DNA of 64,000 nt from Alteribacillus iranensis (GCF_900113025.1 NZ_FONT01000001.1:1-64000), one strand, 5' to 3'. Numbered from the stretch's first letter, positions 1-10,205 are shown. Made by a program: numbers and translations. The notes: a model not told the origin generated them from the sequence alone.

Positions 1-1
1 C

Positions 2-928
2 ACAGAAAAACAGACGAAAAAACAGGCGGTCAAGCCACTACGCCAGTTTCATCGTGCGTTAACGAAAGATTACCTTCCCCGGCTGGAGACATATGAAACC
101 CAGATGGGTTTATTTGGGGAGCGCAATAGTTACTCGAAGACGGATGTCGATGCCACGTTTATGCGCATGAAAGACGACCATATGATGAACGGACAACTTA
201 AAGCCGGATACAATATCCAGGCCGGCACGCAAGACCAATTTATCCTCCATTACTCTATCCATCAGAGTCCAACGGATGCACGGCTGCTTGCGTCTCATTG
301 GGAGAGTCTGAAAGAAACCGGTCGCAAGTTGCCAAAATGCCTGGTTGCGGACGCCGGGTATGGAAGTGAACCGAACTACACATATCTTAGCGAACAGGAA
401 GACCTTCACACGCTGATCCCGTACAACACCTACGAACAGGAACAGAAACGGCCGTTTTCGAAAAAAGCATATCACCCACACAACTGGACGTACGATGAGA
501 AAGACGACCTGTATTGGTGCCCAAATCAGCGAAAGGTCACCTTCCGTCACTACCGCCGCCGTACAGATAAATACGGATACAGGCGGGACTTTAAAATCTA
601 TGAATGTGAATCCTGCGAAGAATGCCCATTCAAAGCGGACTGCACCACCGCCAAAGGAAACCGGAAGGTCTATTATAATCCGGTCTACGAGGAACTCAAA
701 GCGAAAGAAGCGATCAAACTGAAAAGTGAGTTCGGACGAACACTCTACGCGCGCCGAAAAACGGACATGGAGAGTGTATTTGGTCATGTCAAACAAAATC
801 TTGGCTTCCAGCGATTCCACCTGAGAGGGTTGGGAAAAGTTCAGGTGGAGTTCGGTTGGGTGGCTCTCGCTCACAATATACGTAAGATGGCGGTGGCAAA
901 ACGCCGCAAAAAGAAGCCAGCTGCATAA
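2..928 (+). CDS. IS1182-family transposase, C-terminal part (5' truncated by window edge)
   Basis: A DDE-type transposase that would catalyse movement of its own IS. The reading frame is open from base 2, so the ATG at 104 is internal and the gene starts left of the window; 308 residues are visible, while full IS1182 transposases are about 450-480. Family features seen include the stretch VADAGYGSEPN (DDE core), a cysteine cluster CESCEECPFKADC of the zinc-ribbon-like insert, and a C-terminal RRKTDMESVFGHVKQNLGF block carrying the last acidic residue. The C-terminal tail is lysine/arginine rich (KRRKKKPAA). No frameshift is seen in the visible part, so the copy may be active. Confidence 0.85.
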   Translation, partial: TEKQTKKQAVKPLRQFHRALTKDYLPRLETYETQMGLFGERNSYSKTDVDATFMRMKDDHMMNGQLKAGYNIQAGTQDQFILHYSIHQSPTDARLLASHWESLKETGRKLPKCLVADAGYGSEPNYTYLSEQEDLHTLIPYNTYEQEQKRPFSKKAYHPHNWTYDEKDDLYWCPNQRKVTFRHYRRRTDKYGYRRDFKIYECESCEECPFKADCTTAKGNRKVYYNPVYEELKAKEAIKLKSEFGRTLYARRKTDMESVFGHVKQNLGFQRFHLRGLGKVQVEFGWVALAHNIRKMAVAKRRKKKPAA

Positions 929-946
929 GCTGTATTTTAACATTAA

Positions 947-965
947 GGGCTTTTGATACAGCCCC
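947..965 (+). repeat. Right terminal inverted repeat of the IS1182-type element
   Basis: GGGCTTTTGATACAGCCCC lies 19 bases after the transposase stop codon and matches the usual form of IS1182 ends. The sequence immediately outside (TTTTCTTA) is identical to the tail of the dispersed repeat seen elsewhere in this window, which suggests insertion into such a repeat. The left end is not available to confirm it. Confidence 0.65.
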
Positions 966-1067
966 TTTTCTTAACAGGCAGGAACGTATAAAAGTCAGTA
1001 CGTCGTGTACCAGCCAACGCAGAAGTCAGCACGTCCAGTGCAAGCCAGGACCGCTTGCGCTTTTATT
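966..1067. repeat. Dispersed Bacillaceae intergenic repeat, copy R1 (interrupted by the IS)
   Basis: The block contains two similar units, AGTCAGTACGTCGTGTAC at 993 and AGTCAGCACGTCCAGTGC at 1024, and ends in GCAAGCCAGGACCGCTTGCG followed by CTTTTATT. The last part is nearly identical to the end of copy R4 near 60605. It sits directly outside the IS end, so its left half may lie beyond the IS. Confidence 0.6.
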
Positions 1068-1075
1068 ATTTATTA

Positions 1076-1104
1076 GCAATTATCTTGTCTTCTCTGCATA
1101 GGAT
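1076..1104 (+). promoter_or_regulatory. Possible sigma-E-like promoter of yhbH
   Basis: CATAGGAT at 1097-1104 resembles a mother-cell (sigma E) -10 element, with a weak -35 (GCAATTAT, 1076-1083) 13 bases upstream. A similar CATAGGAT lies before yhaX. The call rests on a partial consensus match and on the expected sporulation timing of yhbH. Confidence 0.22.
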
Positions 1105-1150
1105 AGAATAACCACTAAAATGATGGGTAACGAGCAGGGAAAGGGGGCCC

Positions 1151-2320
1151 ATGATGACAGGAGAAAGAAAGTCGAATTTTATATTGTCTCAAGAAGACTG
1201 GTCCCTGCATCGAAAAGGCCATCAAGATCAACGCCGTCACCAAGAAAAAGTGCAGGAAGCCATAAAACAGAATCTGCCTGACCTTATTAGTGAAGAAAAT
1301 ATCATTATGTCAAATGGTAAAGATGTCGTGCGTATCCCAATACGTTCAGTAGATGAATATAAAATTCGATATAACTCGGATAACAATAAGTACACCGGTC
1401 AAGGGGACGGTGATAGTCAAGAAGGAGATGTGATTGCCAGAGAACCGGGAGGAAAACAAAAAAAAGGCGCAGCGGGAAGAAAGCCGGGAGACCAAGCAGG
1501 GGAGGATTATTACGAGGCAGAAGTATCTGTATTAGAACTGGAAAAAATATTATTTAATGAGATGACATTGCCTAACTTACAGAAAAAAGAACGGGATGAG
1601 CTTGTTATAGAGGATATTGAATTTAATGACATTCGTAAAAAGGGATTAATGGGGAACATCGATAAAAAACGTACCATATTATCTGCGTTTAAGCGTAACG
1701 CCATGGAAGGAAAACCACGGATTAATCCGATATTTAATGAAGACTTACGGTTTAAAACATGGAATGAAAAAATGAAACCGGAATCAAAAGCAGTCGTACT
1801 GGCCATGATGGACACGTCTGGTTCCATGGGAAGATGGGAAAAGTTTATGGCTAGAAGTTTTTTCTTTTGGATGGTACGCTTCCTGCGAACAAAATACGAA
1901 ACAGTAGATATAGAATTTATTGCTCACCATACGGAAGCGAAAGTAGTCAATGAAGATGACTTTTTCTCAAAAGGGGAGAGTGGAGGGACGATATGCTCCT
2001 CCGCTTATGAGAAGGCACTAGAGGTCATAGAAAAAAAGTATCCATCTAACTTATATAACATTTATCCATTTCACTTCTCTGATGGAGACAACTTATCGTC
2101 GGATAATAAAAAATGCCTTCGATTAATTAATCAATTAATGGACCTTTCTAGCATGGTTGGGTATGCAGAAGTGAATCAATATCAACGTCATTCAACTCTT
2201 TCTCAAGCTTATAGAAAAATAGATGACATACGCTTTAGACGGTATACCTTGAAACAAAAGAGCGATGTATTCCATGCCTTAAAATTCTTTTTTTCACAAG
2301 AAGAACCGCTCCTTTCGTGA
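1151..2320 (+). CDS. yhbH: Sporulation protein YhbH (DUF444, vWA-like)
   Basis: Cytosolic sporulation protein of the DUF444/YeaH family that works with the serine kinase PrkA and with SpoVR. At 389 residues it has almost the same length as the B. subtilis protein. A basic, highly charged N-terminus is followed by a glycine/lysine-rich linker (about residues 90-125). A von Willebrand A-like domain then opens with the MIDAS motif DTSGSMG near residue 221 and ends with a conserved FFF/KSDVF C-terminal region. Start: ATG at 1151 after AAAGGGGGC, with a second ATG directly following. In B. subtilis prkA sits just upstream; here an IS element occupies that position, and prkA, if present, is left of the window. 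spoVR lies about 5 kb downstream. A strong terminator ends the unit. Confidence 0.92.
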   Translation: MMTGERKSNFILSQEDWSLHRKGHQDQRRHQEKVQEAIKQNLPDLISEENIIMSNGKDVVRIPIRSVDEYKIRYNSDNNKYTGQGDGDSQEGDVIAREPGGKQKKGAAGRKPGDQAGEDYYEAEVSVLELEKILFNEMTLPNLQKKERDELVIEDIEFNDIRKKGLMGNIDKKRTILSAFKRNAMEGKPRINPIFNEDLRFKTWNEKMKPESKAVVLAMMDTSGSMGRWEKFMARSFFFWMVRFLRTKYETVDIEFIAHHTEAKVVNEDDFFSKGESGGTICSSAYEKALEVIEKKYPSNLYNIYPFHFSDGDNLSSDNKKCLRLINQLMDLSSMVGYAEVNQYQRHSTLSQAYRKIDDIRFRRYTLKQKSDVFHALKFFFSQEEPLLS

Positions 2321-2337
2321 AAGGAAAGACGATGATA

Positions 2338-2388
2338 AAAGAGCTGTATCAAGAGATCGTAAAAATGATCTCTTGACAGCTCTTTTTT
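2338..2388 (+). terminator. Rho-independent terminator of yhbH
   Basis: A long stem pairs AAAGAGCTGTATCAAGAGATC with GATCTCTTGACAGCTCTTTT (one mismatch), followed by a T-run, 18 bases after the yhbH stop. Confidence 0.9.
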
Positions 2389-2511
2389 CGTTTCTATTAA
2401 AGTTGTTGAGACGTTAGCTATTTCGATGTGATCAAAGTTGAATCGACTCAACGGTGAACGGAGGGCTGGTCAATTACTTTCACTTCCACGTCATAGGTGA
2501 TAGGAGGTTGA

Positions 2512-2580
2512 ATGATTGAAATATTTAGAAAAAAGGAGGATAATAAAGAAAGAAGAGTCGTAAATACATACATACATTGA
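2512..2580 (+). CDS. Possible 22-residue small protein of unknown function
   Basis: ATG at 2512 is preceded at good spacing by a canonical ribosome binding site (ATAGGAGGTTGA), and an in-frame stop immediately upstream fixes the start. The product, MIEIFRKKEDNKERRVVNTY followed by IH, is short and highly charged, with no recognised family. It lies 50 bases before the galT-like gene and might be a leader peptide or a genuine small protein. Apart from the ribosome binding site there is no further support. Confidence 0.3.
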   Translation: MIEIFRKKEDNKERRVVNTYIH

Positions 2581-2630
2581 GCTGCAGGGATGGAGAAAAA
2601 GTCCAGAATGATGTGTGAGGAGTGATGAAC

Positions 2631-3644
2631 ATGGAGAGGTTTTTTCAAAAAAAGGAAGAGACTTTTACTTTTTACAACAGAGAAGGAGAGCAGATAGATA
2701 GGGTAACAGAGGTTCGCTTTGACCCGCTGACTGGTGAAACTTCACGTCTTGTCTTTGATCCCGGCATTGTTTTTACAGCACCAGATTACTCGGAACTATC
2801 TAAAAAGACAAAAGGAAAAAACTGTCCGTTTTGTCCAGAGAATGTAGAGAAAATGACGCCCGTTTTTTCAAAGAACCAACATGGTAATATCCAGCAAGGG
2901 GAAGCAGTCGTTTTTCCTAACTTATTTCCATACAGTAAGTATAATGGGGTAGTAGTGTTCTCAGAGAGACACTACATAAGATTAGAAGAATTTTCGAAAG
3001 AAGAAATAGCCAACGCCTTTTTAGCAGCGCAAAGATATGCAAGGCAGGTTCAAGAGAACGAGAAACAACATCTTCATTTATCGATTAACTGGAACTATTT
3101 GCCGGAATCAGGTGGAAGCATTCTTCATCCCCACTTGCATGTAATCTTGTCAGAAACGGAAACAAATACGCAAAGGATAGAAGCAGAGAAATTGCAAAAT
3201 TTTAAAGCTACATATGGAAAAGATTATTTCTCCGCATTATATGACATAGAGAAAAAAGAAAGGGAGCGTTGGATAGGAGAACAAGGGGGGATAGCATGGA
3301 TACATGCTTATGCACCAAAAAGTCATAATGACTATATTGGTCTTTTTAGAGGAAGTCATTCCATTTTAGATATCACAGAGACAGAATGGGAAGACTTTGC
3401 AACAACCCTTCAAGTTATATTCAAGAACTTGGAAGATCAAGGGCTTGCCAGTTTTAACTTATCATTAAAAGAAGGAACGGGAATGGATAACACAGTCCAT
3501 GCTCGGTTAATTCCGAGGGTAACGTTAGGGGAAGCTGGAACTAGTGATATCAACTTCTTTCATTCTCTTCACCATGAACCATTGTCCTATAAAAGTCCGG
3601 AAGACATTGCAACGGCTGCGAATCGTTACTTTAATAAGAAATAA
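2631..3644 (+). CDS. Galactose-1-phosphate uridylyltransferase-like protein (HIT superfamily)
   Basis: Resembles GalT-class nucleotidyltransferases, which transfer nucleotidyl groups to hexose-1-phosphates through a histidine intermediate. Visible signatures are a zinc-type CPFC pair (about residues 65-68) and the active-site stretch GGSILHPHLH (H166, H168, H170 counted from the ATG at 2631). True GalT enzymes carry HPHxQ; here the glutamine is a histidine, giving an HxHxH triad as in HIT hydrolases and phosphorylases, so substrate and reaction are uncertain. The ATG at 2631 is chosen because GAGGAG ends 8 bases before it; GTG 2622 and ATG 2625 are in frame but too close to that site. It is monocistronic with its own terminator. 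No galactose genes are nearby. Confidence 0.72.
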   Translation: MERFFQKKEETFTFYNREGEQIDRVTEVRFDPLTGETSRLVFDPGIVFTAPDYSELSKKTKGKNCPFCPENVEKMTPVFSKNQHGNIQQGEAVVFPNLFPYSKYNGVVVFSERHYIRLEEFSKEEIANAFLAAQRYARQVQENEKQHLHLSINWNYLPESGGSILHPHLHVILSETETNTQRIEAEKLQNFKATYGKDYFSALYDIEKKERERWIGEQGGIAWIHAYAPKSHNDYIGLFRGSHSILDITETEWEDFATTLQVIFKNLEDQGLASFNLSLKEGTGMDNTVHARLIPRVTLGEAGTSDINFFHSLHHEPLSYKSPEDIATAANRYFNKK

Positions 3645-3719
3645 GAGGTTTATGAATAGATGGGAAACTCCAATTTTTATAAGCCTTTGTCTGCAAATCT
3701 ATCTTACTTCTAAAGACAA

Positions 3720-3767
3720 ACAAGACACAGTTCAAGCTTCGTTTGCTTACACTGTGTCTTTTTATTT
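3720..3767 (+). terminator. Terminator of the galT-like gene
   Basis: AAGACACAGT pairs with ACTGTGTCTT around a 19-base loop and is followed by TTTATTT. Confidence 0.8.
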
Positions 3768-3789
3768 AAAAGCATAAGTTAGTATAACA

Positions 3790-3897
3790 ATCTAGCTTCA
3801 GCGCCTACTCGTTCGAGGAAACTTCAGGGCTTTGCCGACGTCTGTTAAAGTCCTTCCAGTGCTTGTCGCTCGTGAGCAAGGCGCTTATGCTTTTCTT
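3790..3897. repeat. Dispersed intergenic repeat, copy R2
   Basis: Begins TCTAGCTTCAGCGCCTA and ends GAGCAAGGCGCTTATGCTTT plus TCTTA. The AGCGCC near the left end and GGCGCT near the right end can pair. The same left and right borders appear in copies R3 and R4. It lies between the galT-like gene and tRNA-Pro, and no coding potential is apparent. Confidence 0.7.
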
Positions 3898-3916
3898 ATA
3901 TTCGATAATACCACTT

Positions 3917-3993
3917 TGGTCGGGATGACAGGATTTGAACCTGCGACTCCAGACACCCCATGCCTGTGCTCTACCAAGCTGAGCTACATCCCG
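3917..3993 (-). tRNA. tRNA-Pro (anticodon GGG)
   Basis: Read on the minus strand, the 77-base sequence folds as a complete cloverleaf. It has a perfect acceptor stem CGGGATG/CATCCCG, D arm GCTC/GAGC, and anticodon stem CAGGC/GTCTG with loop ATGGGGT (anticodon GGG). The variable loop is five bases, the T arm has loop TTCAAAT, and discriminator A is followed by an encoded CCA. A consensus-like promoter lies directly upstream. It stands alone, not in an rRNA cluster. Confidence 0.95.
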
Positions 3994-4004
3994 CATATAT
4001 TTTT

Positions 4005-4033
4005 ATTCTATAACAATGCTCTTGCAGTGGCAA
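4005..4033 (-). promoter_or_regulatory. Sigma-A promoter of tRNA-Pro
   Basis: On the minus strand TTGCCA and TAGAAT are separated by exactly 17 bases, and the -10 ends 11 bases before the tRNA 5' end. Confidence 0.7.
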
Positions 4034-4083
4034 GGTATGGAGAGTCCTAACAGTCAGTGTTTTAATATGAATCTTCGTGGTAA

Positions 4084-5622
<1,539 letters not shown>

Positions 5623-5652
5623 CTGGGAGACAGAGGTAAAGGAGAGAAAGCA

Positions 5653-7392
5653 ATGGAGTGGAAACAACATTGGGAACGATGGAAGGAACACGTATGGTGG
5701 GATCAGGAACTGAAAGACCAGTTAGATGTCATCACAAAAGACGAAGCACAATTAGAAGATAGCTTTTATAAATATTTAGAGTTTGGAACAGGTGGCATGC
5801 GCGGGGTCATGGGGCCTGGCACGAATAGAATGAACCGGTTTACCGTGAGAAGAGCTGCAGAGGGGTTAGCTCGCTTAATAGAAGAGAGGGGCGAGGATGC
5901 AAAAAGAAGAGGTACCGTAATAGCTTTTGATTCTCGACACCGTTCTTATGATTTTGCGCTGGAAGCTGCGTTAACCTTGGGAGCACATAATATACAAGTC
6001 TATATGTTTCAAGAACTGCGTCCTACCCCTGTTTTGTCTTTTGCAGTCCGTCAGTTGAATGCTTACGCGGGTATTATGATTACGGCCAGCCACAACCCGC
6101 CAGAATATAATGGCTTTAAAGTTTACGGGGAAGATGGCGGGCAATTTCCGCCTAGCCCGTCTCGTGAATTGATGGAAAAAGTGGAAGGGGTGAAAAACGA
6201 GTTAACCATCCCGATCGCAGATGAAAATGACATGAAAGCCAACCGCAAACTGATTATAGTAGGCGAAGATATAGATAAAGCTTACAATGACGAGCTACAA
6301 ACCATTTGTTTGCACCCTCAGTTGATTCAAGAAAAAGGCAGTGAGATTTCCATTGTATTTACGCCACTTCATGGAACGGCAAATATTCCAGTAACAAGAG
6401 CTTTGCAGACAAGCGGTTTTACAAAAGTGACGGTCGTGAAAGAACAAGCTCTTCCAGATCCAGAATTTAGTACAGTTAAAAGCCCTAATCCCGAGGAAAA
6501 AGAGGCTTTTCAAATGGCAATGAATGTTGGTGAAAGTAAAGACGCAGACCTTTTAATAGCAACTGATCCTGACGCGGATCGTCTCGGCCTCGCAGTAAAA
6601 GATATGGATAACCGTTACCAAGTGTTAACAGGAAATCAAACAGGAGCTCTGTTGCTGAATTACTTGTTGGCTGAACGAAAACATAAAGGCATCCTTCCGA
6701 AGAATGGAGTTGTATTAAAAACGATCGTAACGTCAGAATTAGGTAGAAAAATAGCGGAAGATTACGGTCTTCACGTGGTTGATACCTTAACGGGCTTTAA
6801 GTTTATTGCGGAAAAGATAAAAGAGTATAACAAGAATGGATCGTATACGTTTCAATTCGGTTATGAAGAGTCATATGGGTGTTTAATCAGTGATTTTGTC
6901 AGAGATAAAGATGCGGTACAAGCTGCATTAACAGCATCTGAAATGGCTCTTTGGTACAAACAGCAAGGCAAGCATTTATATGAAGTATTGGAGGAAATCT
7001 ATCAGAAGTATGGCTATTATCAAGAAGATTTATCCTCGGTTACATTAACAGGGAAAGATGGGATTCAAAAGATGCAAGATATTATACAAGAATTCAGATC
7101 TCATCCCCCTAAAGCCATAAGCGGTAAAAAAATTAAAGTAATGGAAGATTACCATACATCCGAACGAACTTTCTTGGTAAATGGAAATGTAGAAAAAATA
7201 GAACTCCCTGTATCAGATGTATTAAAATTCATCCGAGAGGACGAATCTTGGTTTTGTATAAGGCCCTCTGGAACCGAACCGAAGATTAAATTTTACTTTG
7301 GGGTTCAAGACGCTAACAGAAAGCTAGCAGAAGAAGCCATTCTCCAATTAAAAATGGACGTCATGACAAAAGTTCAACGATATCTTAACTAA
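5653..7392 (+). CDS. pgcA: Alpha-phosphoglucomutase / phosphomannomutase
   Basis: Interconverts glucose-6-phosphate and glucose-1-phosphate, supplying UDP-glucose for glycolipid, teichoic acid and envelope glycan synthesis. At 579 residues it is a full-length alpha-D-phosphohexomutase. It contains the phosphoserine loop TASHNPPEYNG (Ser146), the metal loop DPDADR, the sugar-binding GYEESYG and the phosphate-binding RPSGTEPKIK near the C-terminus. Start ATG at 5653 follows AAAGGAGAGAAAGCA. It lies just downstream of glpK; in B. subtilis glpD stands between these two genes, so one gene of the cluster has been lost or moved. Ends at a strong terminator. Confidence 0.93.
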   Translation: MEWKQHWERWKEHVWWDQELKDQLDVITKDEAQLEDSFYKYLEFGTGGMRGVMGPGTNRMNRFTVRRAAEGLARLIEERGEDAKRRGTVIAFDSRHRSYDFALEAALTLGAHNIQVYMFQELRPTPVLSFAVRQLNAYAGIMITASHNPPEYNGFKVYGEDGGQFPPSPSRELMEKVEGVKNELTIPIADENDMKANRKLIIVGEDIDKAYNDELQTICLHPQLIQEKGSEISIVFTPLHGTANIPVTRALQTSGFTKVTVVKEQALPDPEFSTVKSPNPEEKEAFQMAMNVGESKDADLLIATDPDADRLGLAVKDMDNRYQVLTGNQTGALLLNYLLAERKHKGILPKNGVVLKTIVTSELGRKIAEDYGLHVVDTLTGFKFIAEKIKEYNKNGSYTFQFGYEESYGCLISDFVRDKDAVQAALTASEMALWYKQQGKHLYEVLEEIYQKYGYYQEDLSSVTLTGKDGIQKMQDIIQEFRSHPPKAISGKKIKVMEDYHTSERTFLVNGNVEKIELPVSDVLKFIREDESWFCIRPSGTEPKIKFYFGVQDANRKLAEEAILQLKMDVMTKVQRYLN

Positions 7393-7466
7393 TATGCTGA
7401 GGAGAGTCTGAATAATAATCATATCTGGCAAAGGAAACGGGAATGTATCAAAAGCTCTTAATGTTA

Positions 7467-7515
7467 AATACCATGGGACGCCATCCATCTAGATGGTGAC
7501 CATGGTATTTTTTTG
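7467..7515 (+). terminator. Terminator of glpK-pgcA
   Basis: AATACCATGG pairs with CCATGGTATT, with an inner CCATC/GATGG stem, followed by seven T residues. The rest of the 7393-7705 gap shows nothing further except the possible spoVR promoter. Confidence 0.88.
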
Positions 7516-7643
7516 CAAAAGACAAAAAGGGGCACGTTGTCTTTCTAGTTAGACGCGATGTGAAAAGCCGTTGAAAAGAGCGAAAAATGTGTTTTGTCAC
7601 CTCAGCACCTTTATGGATACTACCCCTTTCATCGATAACTTCT

Positions 7644-7673
7644 TATCATTGTTTGCGCTCGTTTTCATATAGT
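7644..7673 (+). promoter_or_regulatory. Possible sigma-E-like promoter of spoVR
   Basis: TATCATT (7644-7650) and CATATAGT (7666-7673) are 15 bases apart and partly match mother-cell promoter elements. It lies about 30 bases upstream of the spoVR start. The consensus match is imperfect. Confidence 0.28.
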
Positions 7674-7705
7674 AGGGATAAGAAGTTAACGAGGAGGGAA
7701 ATGGT

Positions 7706-9118
7706 GTGAAGATAGAGGAAGAAAAAAAACTGAGACGGGCTATTGATGAAATCACTGAAATAGCAGAGGGATTCGGGCTCGACTTTTATCCTATGCGTTA
7801 TGAAATCTGCCCTGCTGATATTATCTATACATTCGGTGCGTATGGCATGCCAACCCGATATTCTCACTGGAGCTTTGGTAAACAATTTCATAAGATGAAA
7901 CTACACTATGATCTTGGATTAAGTAAGATATATGAATTGGTAATAAACTCCAATCCCTGTTATGCCTTCTTATTAGATACGAACTCTCTTATCCAAAATA
8001 AATTAATAGTGGCCCACGTCTTAGCTCACAGCGACTTCTTCAAAAATAATATTCGCTTTTCTAACACAAGAGAAGATATGGTGGAGAGTATGTCAGCTGC
8101 CGCTGAAAGAATTTCAAACTATGAGATGGTATATGGTAAAAAAGAGGTAGAGAAATTTTTAGATGCCGTGTTAGCGGTTCAGGAGCACATTGATCCAAGT
8201 TTAGTTCGTCCCAAGCTAGATTGGTCGTTAGAGTCAGAAGAGGAAATAGAAGAGAGTCACCATTCACCCAGTAGTCCCTATGATGATTTATGGGAGCTAG
8301 ATAAGAAGGGGCCAGAACAAGAGATAAGAAAAAAGAAATCGTTTCCCCCACACCCTGAAAAAGATATCCTACTTTTTATTGAGGAATATAGCAGAGATCT
8401 AGAAAATTGGCAACGAGATATATTAACCATGCTTCGAGAGGAAATGCTCTATTTCTGGCCTCAACTTGAAACAAAAATTATGAATGAAGGATGGGCTTCC
8501 TATTGGCATGCCCGAATATTACGTGAAATGGATTTAACGACAGAGGAGAGTATAGAATTTGCGAAGTTAAATGCTGGTGTCATTCAACCTTCTCGTACAA
8601 GCGTTAATCCCTACCACCTCGGTTTAAAAATATTTGAAAGCATTGAAAAAGAGTATGATCATCCAAATGAGAGACTTCAAGAATTAGGCGTTAAGCCCGG
8701 AAGCGGTCGAGAAAAACTATTTGAAGTGAGAGAGTTGGAGTCCGATACTTCTTTTATCCGTAATTACGTAACAAAAGAACTAGTACAAGAAGAGGACATG
8801 TATCTGTTTCAGAAGCAAGGGCGTGACTATACGATCGTTGATAAGCATTGGCAAAATGTCAGAGACCAATTGATACGTTCTAGAGTGAATGGAGGTTTTC
8901 CATATCTTACAGTGACAGATGGGGACTTTGCAAAAGCGGGTGAATTATATATCACCCATCATTTCGAAGAGGAAGAGCTAGACATTAATTATTTAGAAAA
9001 GACTCTCCCTTATTTGTATCAACTGTGGGGGAGGACCGTGCATATAGAGACTGTGATCGAAAATCGAAACGTACAATTCAGCTACAATGGAAGAAAAATA
9101 CATCGAAAAACGATTTAA
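7706..9118 (+). CDS. spoVR: Stage V sporulation protein R
   Basis: Needed for proper spore cortex formation in B. subtilis; the biochemical activity is unknown. The 470 residues match the family length. Recognisable are the N-terminal [20 protein letters not shown] and [16 protein letters not shown] blocks, [15 protein letters not shown], the [20 protein letters not shown] segment, and [19 protein letters not shown] at 7706 is used because GAGGAGGG lies 7 bases upstream. It is monocistronic. With YhbH 5 kb upstream, the window carries two members of the PrkA-YhbH-SpoVR set. Confidence 0.95.
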   Translation: MKIEEEKKLRRAIDEITEIAEGFGLDFYPMRYEICPADIIYTFGAYGMPTRYSHWSFGKQFHKMKLHYDLGLSKIYELVINSNPCYAFLLDTNSLIQNKLIVAHVLAHSDFFKNNIRFSNTREDMVESMSAAAERISNYEMVYGKKEVEKFLDAVLAVQEHIDPSLVRPKLDWSLESEEEIEESHHSPSSPYDDLWELDKKGPEQEIRKKKSFPPHPEKDILLFIEEYSRDLENWQRDILTMLREEMLYFWPQLETKIMNEGWASYWHARILREMDLTTEESIEFAKLNAGVIQPSRTSVNPYHLGLKIFESIEKEYDHPNERLQELGVKPGSGREKLFEVRELESDTSFIRNYVTKELVQEEDMYLFQKQGRDYTIVDKHWQNVRDQLIRSRVNGGFPYLTVTDGDFAKAGELYITHHFEEEELDINYLEKTLPYLYQLWGRTVHIETVIENRNVQFSYNGRKIHRKTI

Positions 9119-9144
9119 TTTCATTCAGAGTTTATTGAGAAAAT

Positions 9145-9208
9145 TTTAAATAAAGACACTTTTGTGTTATAATTTTCCCATACTTAATACGGGTTCTGCC
9201 CGTATTAA
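9145..9208 (+). promoter_or_regulatory. Extended -10 promoter and 5' hairpin of the amino-acid ABC operon
   Basis: TTTAAA (9145-9150), a 17-base spacer, and TATAAT (9168-9173) preceded by TG form an extended -10 promoter. Almost at the predicted transcript start is a perfect inverted repeat, AATACGGG-TTCTG-CCCGTATT (9186-9206), that could be an operator or a 5' stabilising stem. ACAC-TTTT-GTGT lies within the spacer. Confidence 0.6.
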
Positions 9209-9248
9209 GGCCCAAAAATAAAAAGGGAAATAAAAAGGGGGAAAAGGA

Positions 9249-10124
9249 ATGAGGAAAGTATGGTTGTTTGCAGTGCTCGTTCTTCTATTGTTCATGCTGG
9301 CTGCCTGCGGGGGAGGAGAAGAAGGAACAGAAGAATCCTCTTCTGACACGGGAACTGACACAGAAGAGACCGCGGGAACGGAGGAGTCAGAAGAAGAAAC
9401 TAATGAAAATACTAATTCTGAAGAAAGCGCTACGGAAGATGGGGAACGTCCTACATACTCTGTAGCAACAGACAACAATTATGTACCTTTTGAATTTATT
9501 GATCAGGAAACGGATGAATTAGTTGGCTTTGATATTGATTTAATTAATGCTATAGCGGAAGAGGCAGGTTTCGATATTGAAATTGAACAGATGGAATTTT
9601 CAGGAATTGTTTCAGCCATCCCATCTGGCCGTTTTGATATCGGAATTGCAGGAATGACAATAACAGAGGAACGAAAAGAAAACATTGATTTTTCCCAGCC
9701 TTACTACGATGCTGGCCTTATCCTTGCTGTTTTAGAGGGAAGTGAGGAAGAAATCTCCTCCATAGATGACGTTGACGGTAAGACAGTAGCTACTCGCGTA
9801 GGTTCAACGAGCGAAGCATATCTTGAGGAAAACACTGACGCCAATATTGAGGCGTTTCCAGAGATTACGGAAGCTTATCAAAGTGTGCTGACTGGTCGTG
9901 CAGATGCTGTGCTATATGATAAACCTAACGTTGAGTATTATGCTGAAACTGAAGGCGGTGGAGAGCTCGTAACAGTAGGTGATCTTCTACAAGGGGAGCA
10001 ATATGGTATTGCATTTCCAAAAGGATCTGAACTCCGTGATGAAGTAGATGAAGCGATGGACAACTTAAAAGAAAGTGGAGAATTTGACGAAATATATAAC
10101 AAATGGTTTGGTGGAAGCGAATAA
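9249..10124 (+). CDS. Polar amino-acid ABC transporter substrate-binding lipoprotein
   Basis: Membrane-anchored receptor of an amino-acid importer (glutamine/cystine/arginine class; substrate not determined). A signal peptide ends in lipobox LAAC with Cys20. A very acidic Ser/Glu/Thr/Asp-rich linker (about residues 21-66) follows, then a type-II periplasmic-binding fold: YSVATDNNYVPFEF, GFDIDLINAIAEEAG, SGRFDIGIAGMTITEER and FSQPYYDAGL. It ends in the usual EIYNKWFGG. ATG at 9249 follows AAAAGGGGGAAAAGGA. The acidic linker fits a halophilic surface. A hairpin after the stop probably lets it be made in excess over the permease and ATPase. Confidence 0.92.
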   Translation: MRKVWLFAVLVLLLFMLAACGGGEEGTEESSSDTGTDTEETAGTEESEEETNENTNSEESATEDGERPTYSVATDNNYVPFEFIDQETDELVGFDIDLINAIAEEAGFDIEIEQMEFSGIVSAIPSGRFDIGIAGMTITEERKENIDFSQPYYDAGLILAVLEGSEEEISSIDDVDGKTVATRVGSTSEAYLEENTDANIEAFPEITEAYQSVLTGRADAVLYDKPNVEYYAETEGGGELVTVGDLLQGEQYGIAFPKGSELRDEVDEAMDNLKESGEFDEIYNKWFGGSE

Positions 10125-10141
10125 TTTCTTTAAGCATTTGC

Positions 10142-10182
10142 AAGGGAAGGTTAAAATAACCTCTCCCTTGCTCACTATTTTT
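10142..10182 (+). terminator. Intra-operon hairpin (partial terminator/attenuator) after the binding-protein gene
   Basis: AGGGAAGGTT pairs with AACCTCTCCCT (one bulge); a T-run (CTATTTTT) follows after a short interval. Such hairpins between binding-protein and permease genes commonly reduce read-through. Confidence 0.5.
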
Positions 10183-10205
10183 GCTTGTTAAAAAAGTAAA
10201 AGTTA

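Larger units (their letters stand above)
1..965 (+). mobile_element. IS1182-family insertion sequence, right part (left end outside window)
   Basis: The stretch holds the 3' part of a transposase gene followed by a terminal inverted-repeat-like end at 947-965, whose complement begins GGGGCTGTATCAAAAGCCC, typical of IS1182-type ends. The left end and any target duplication lie outside the window. Its base composition is visibly richer in G+C than the flanking genes, which fits a recent mobile insertion. Confidence 0.8.

Noticed and set aside
110-943. 277-codon open frame on the minus strand across the transposase gene
   Set aside because: Shadow of the transposase; translated sequence shows no family and the opposite strand is clearly coding.
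3805-3996. Minus-strand frame MRDVAQLGRAQAWGVWSRRF
   Set aside because: This is the well-known spurious frame produced by translating a tRNA gene; tRNA-Pro covers it.
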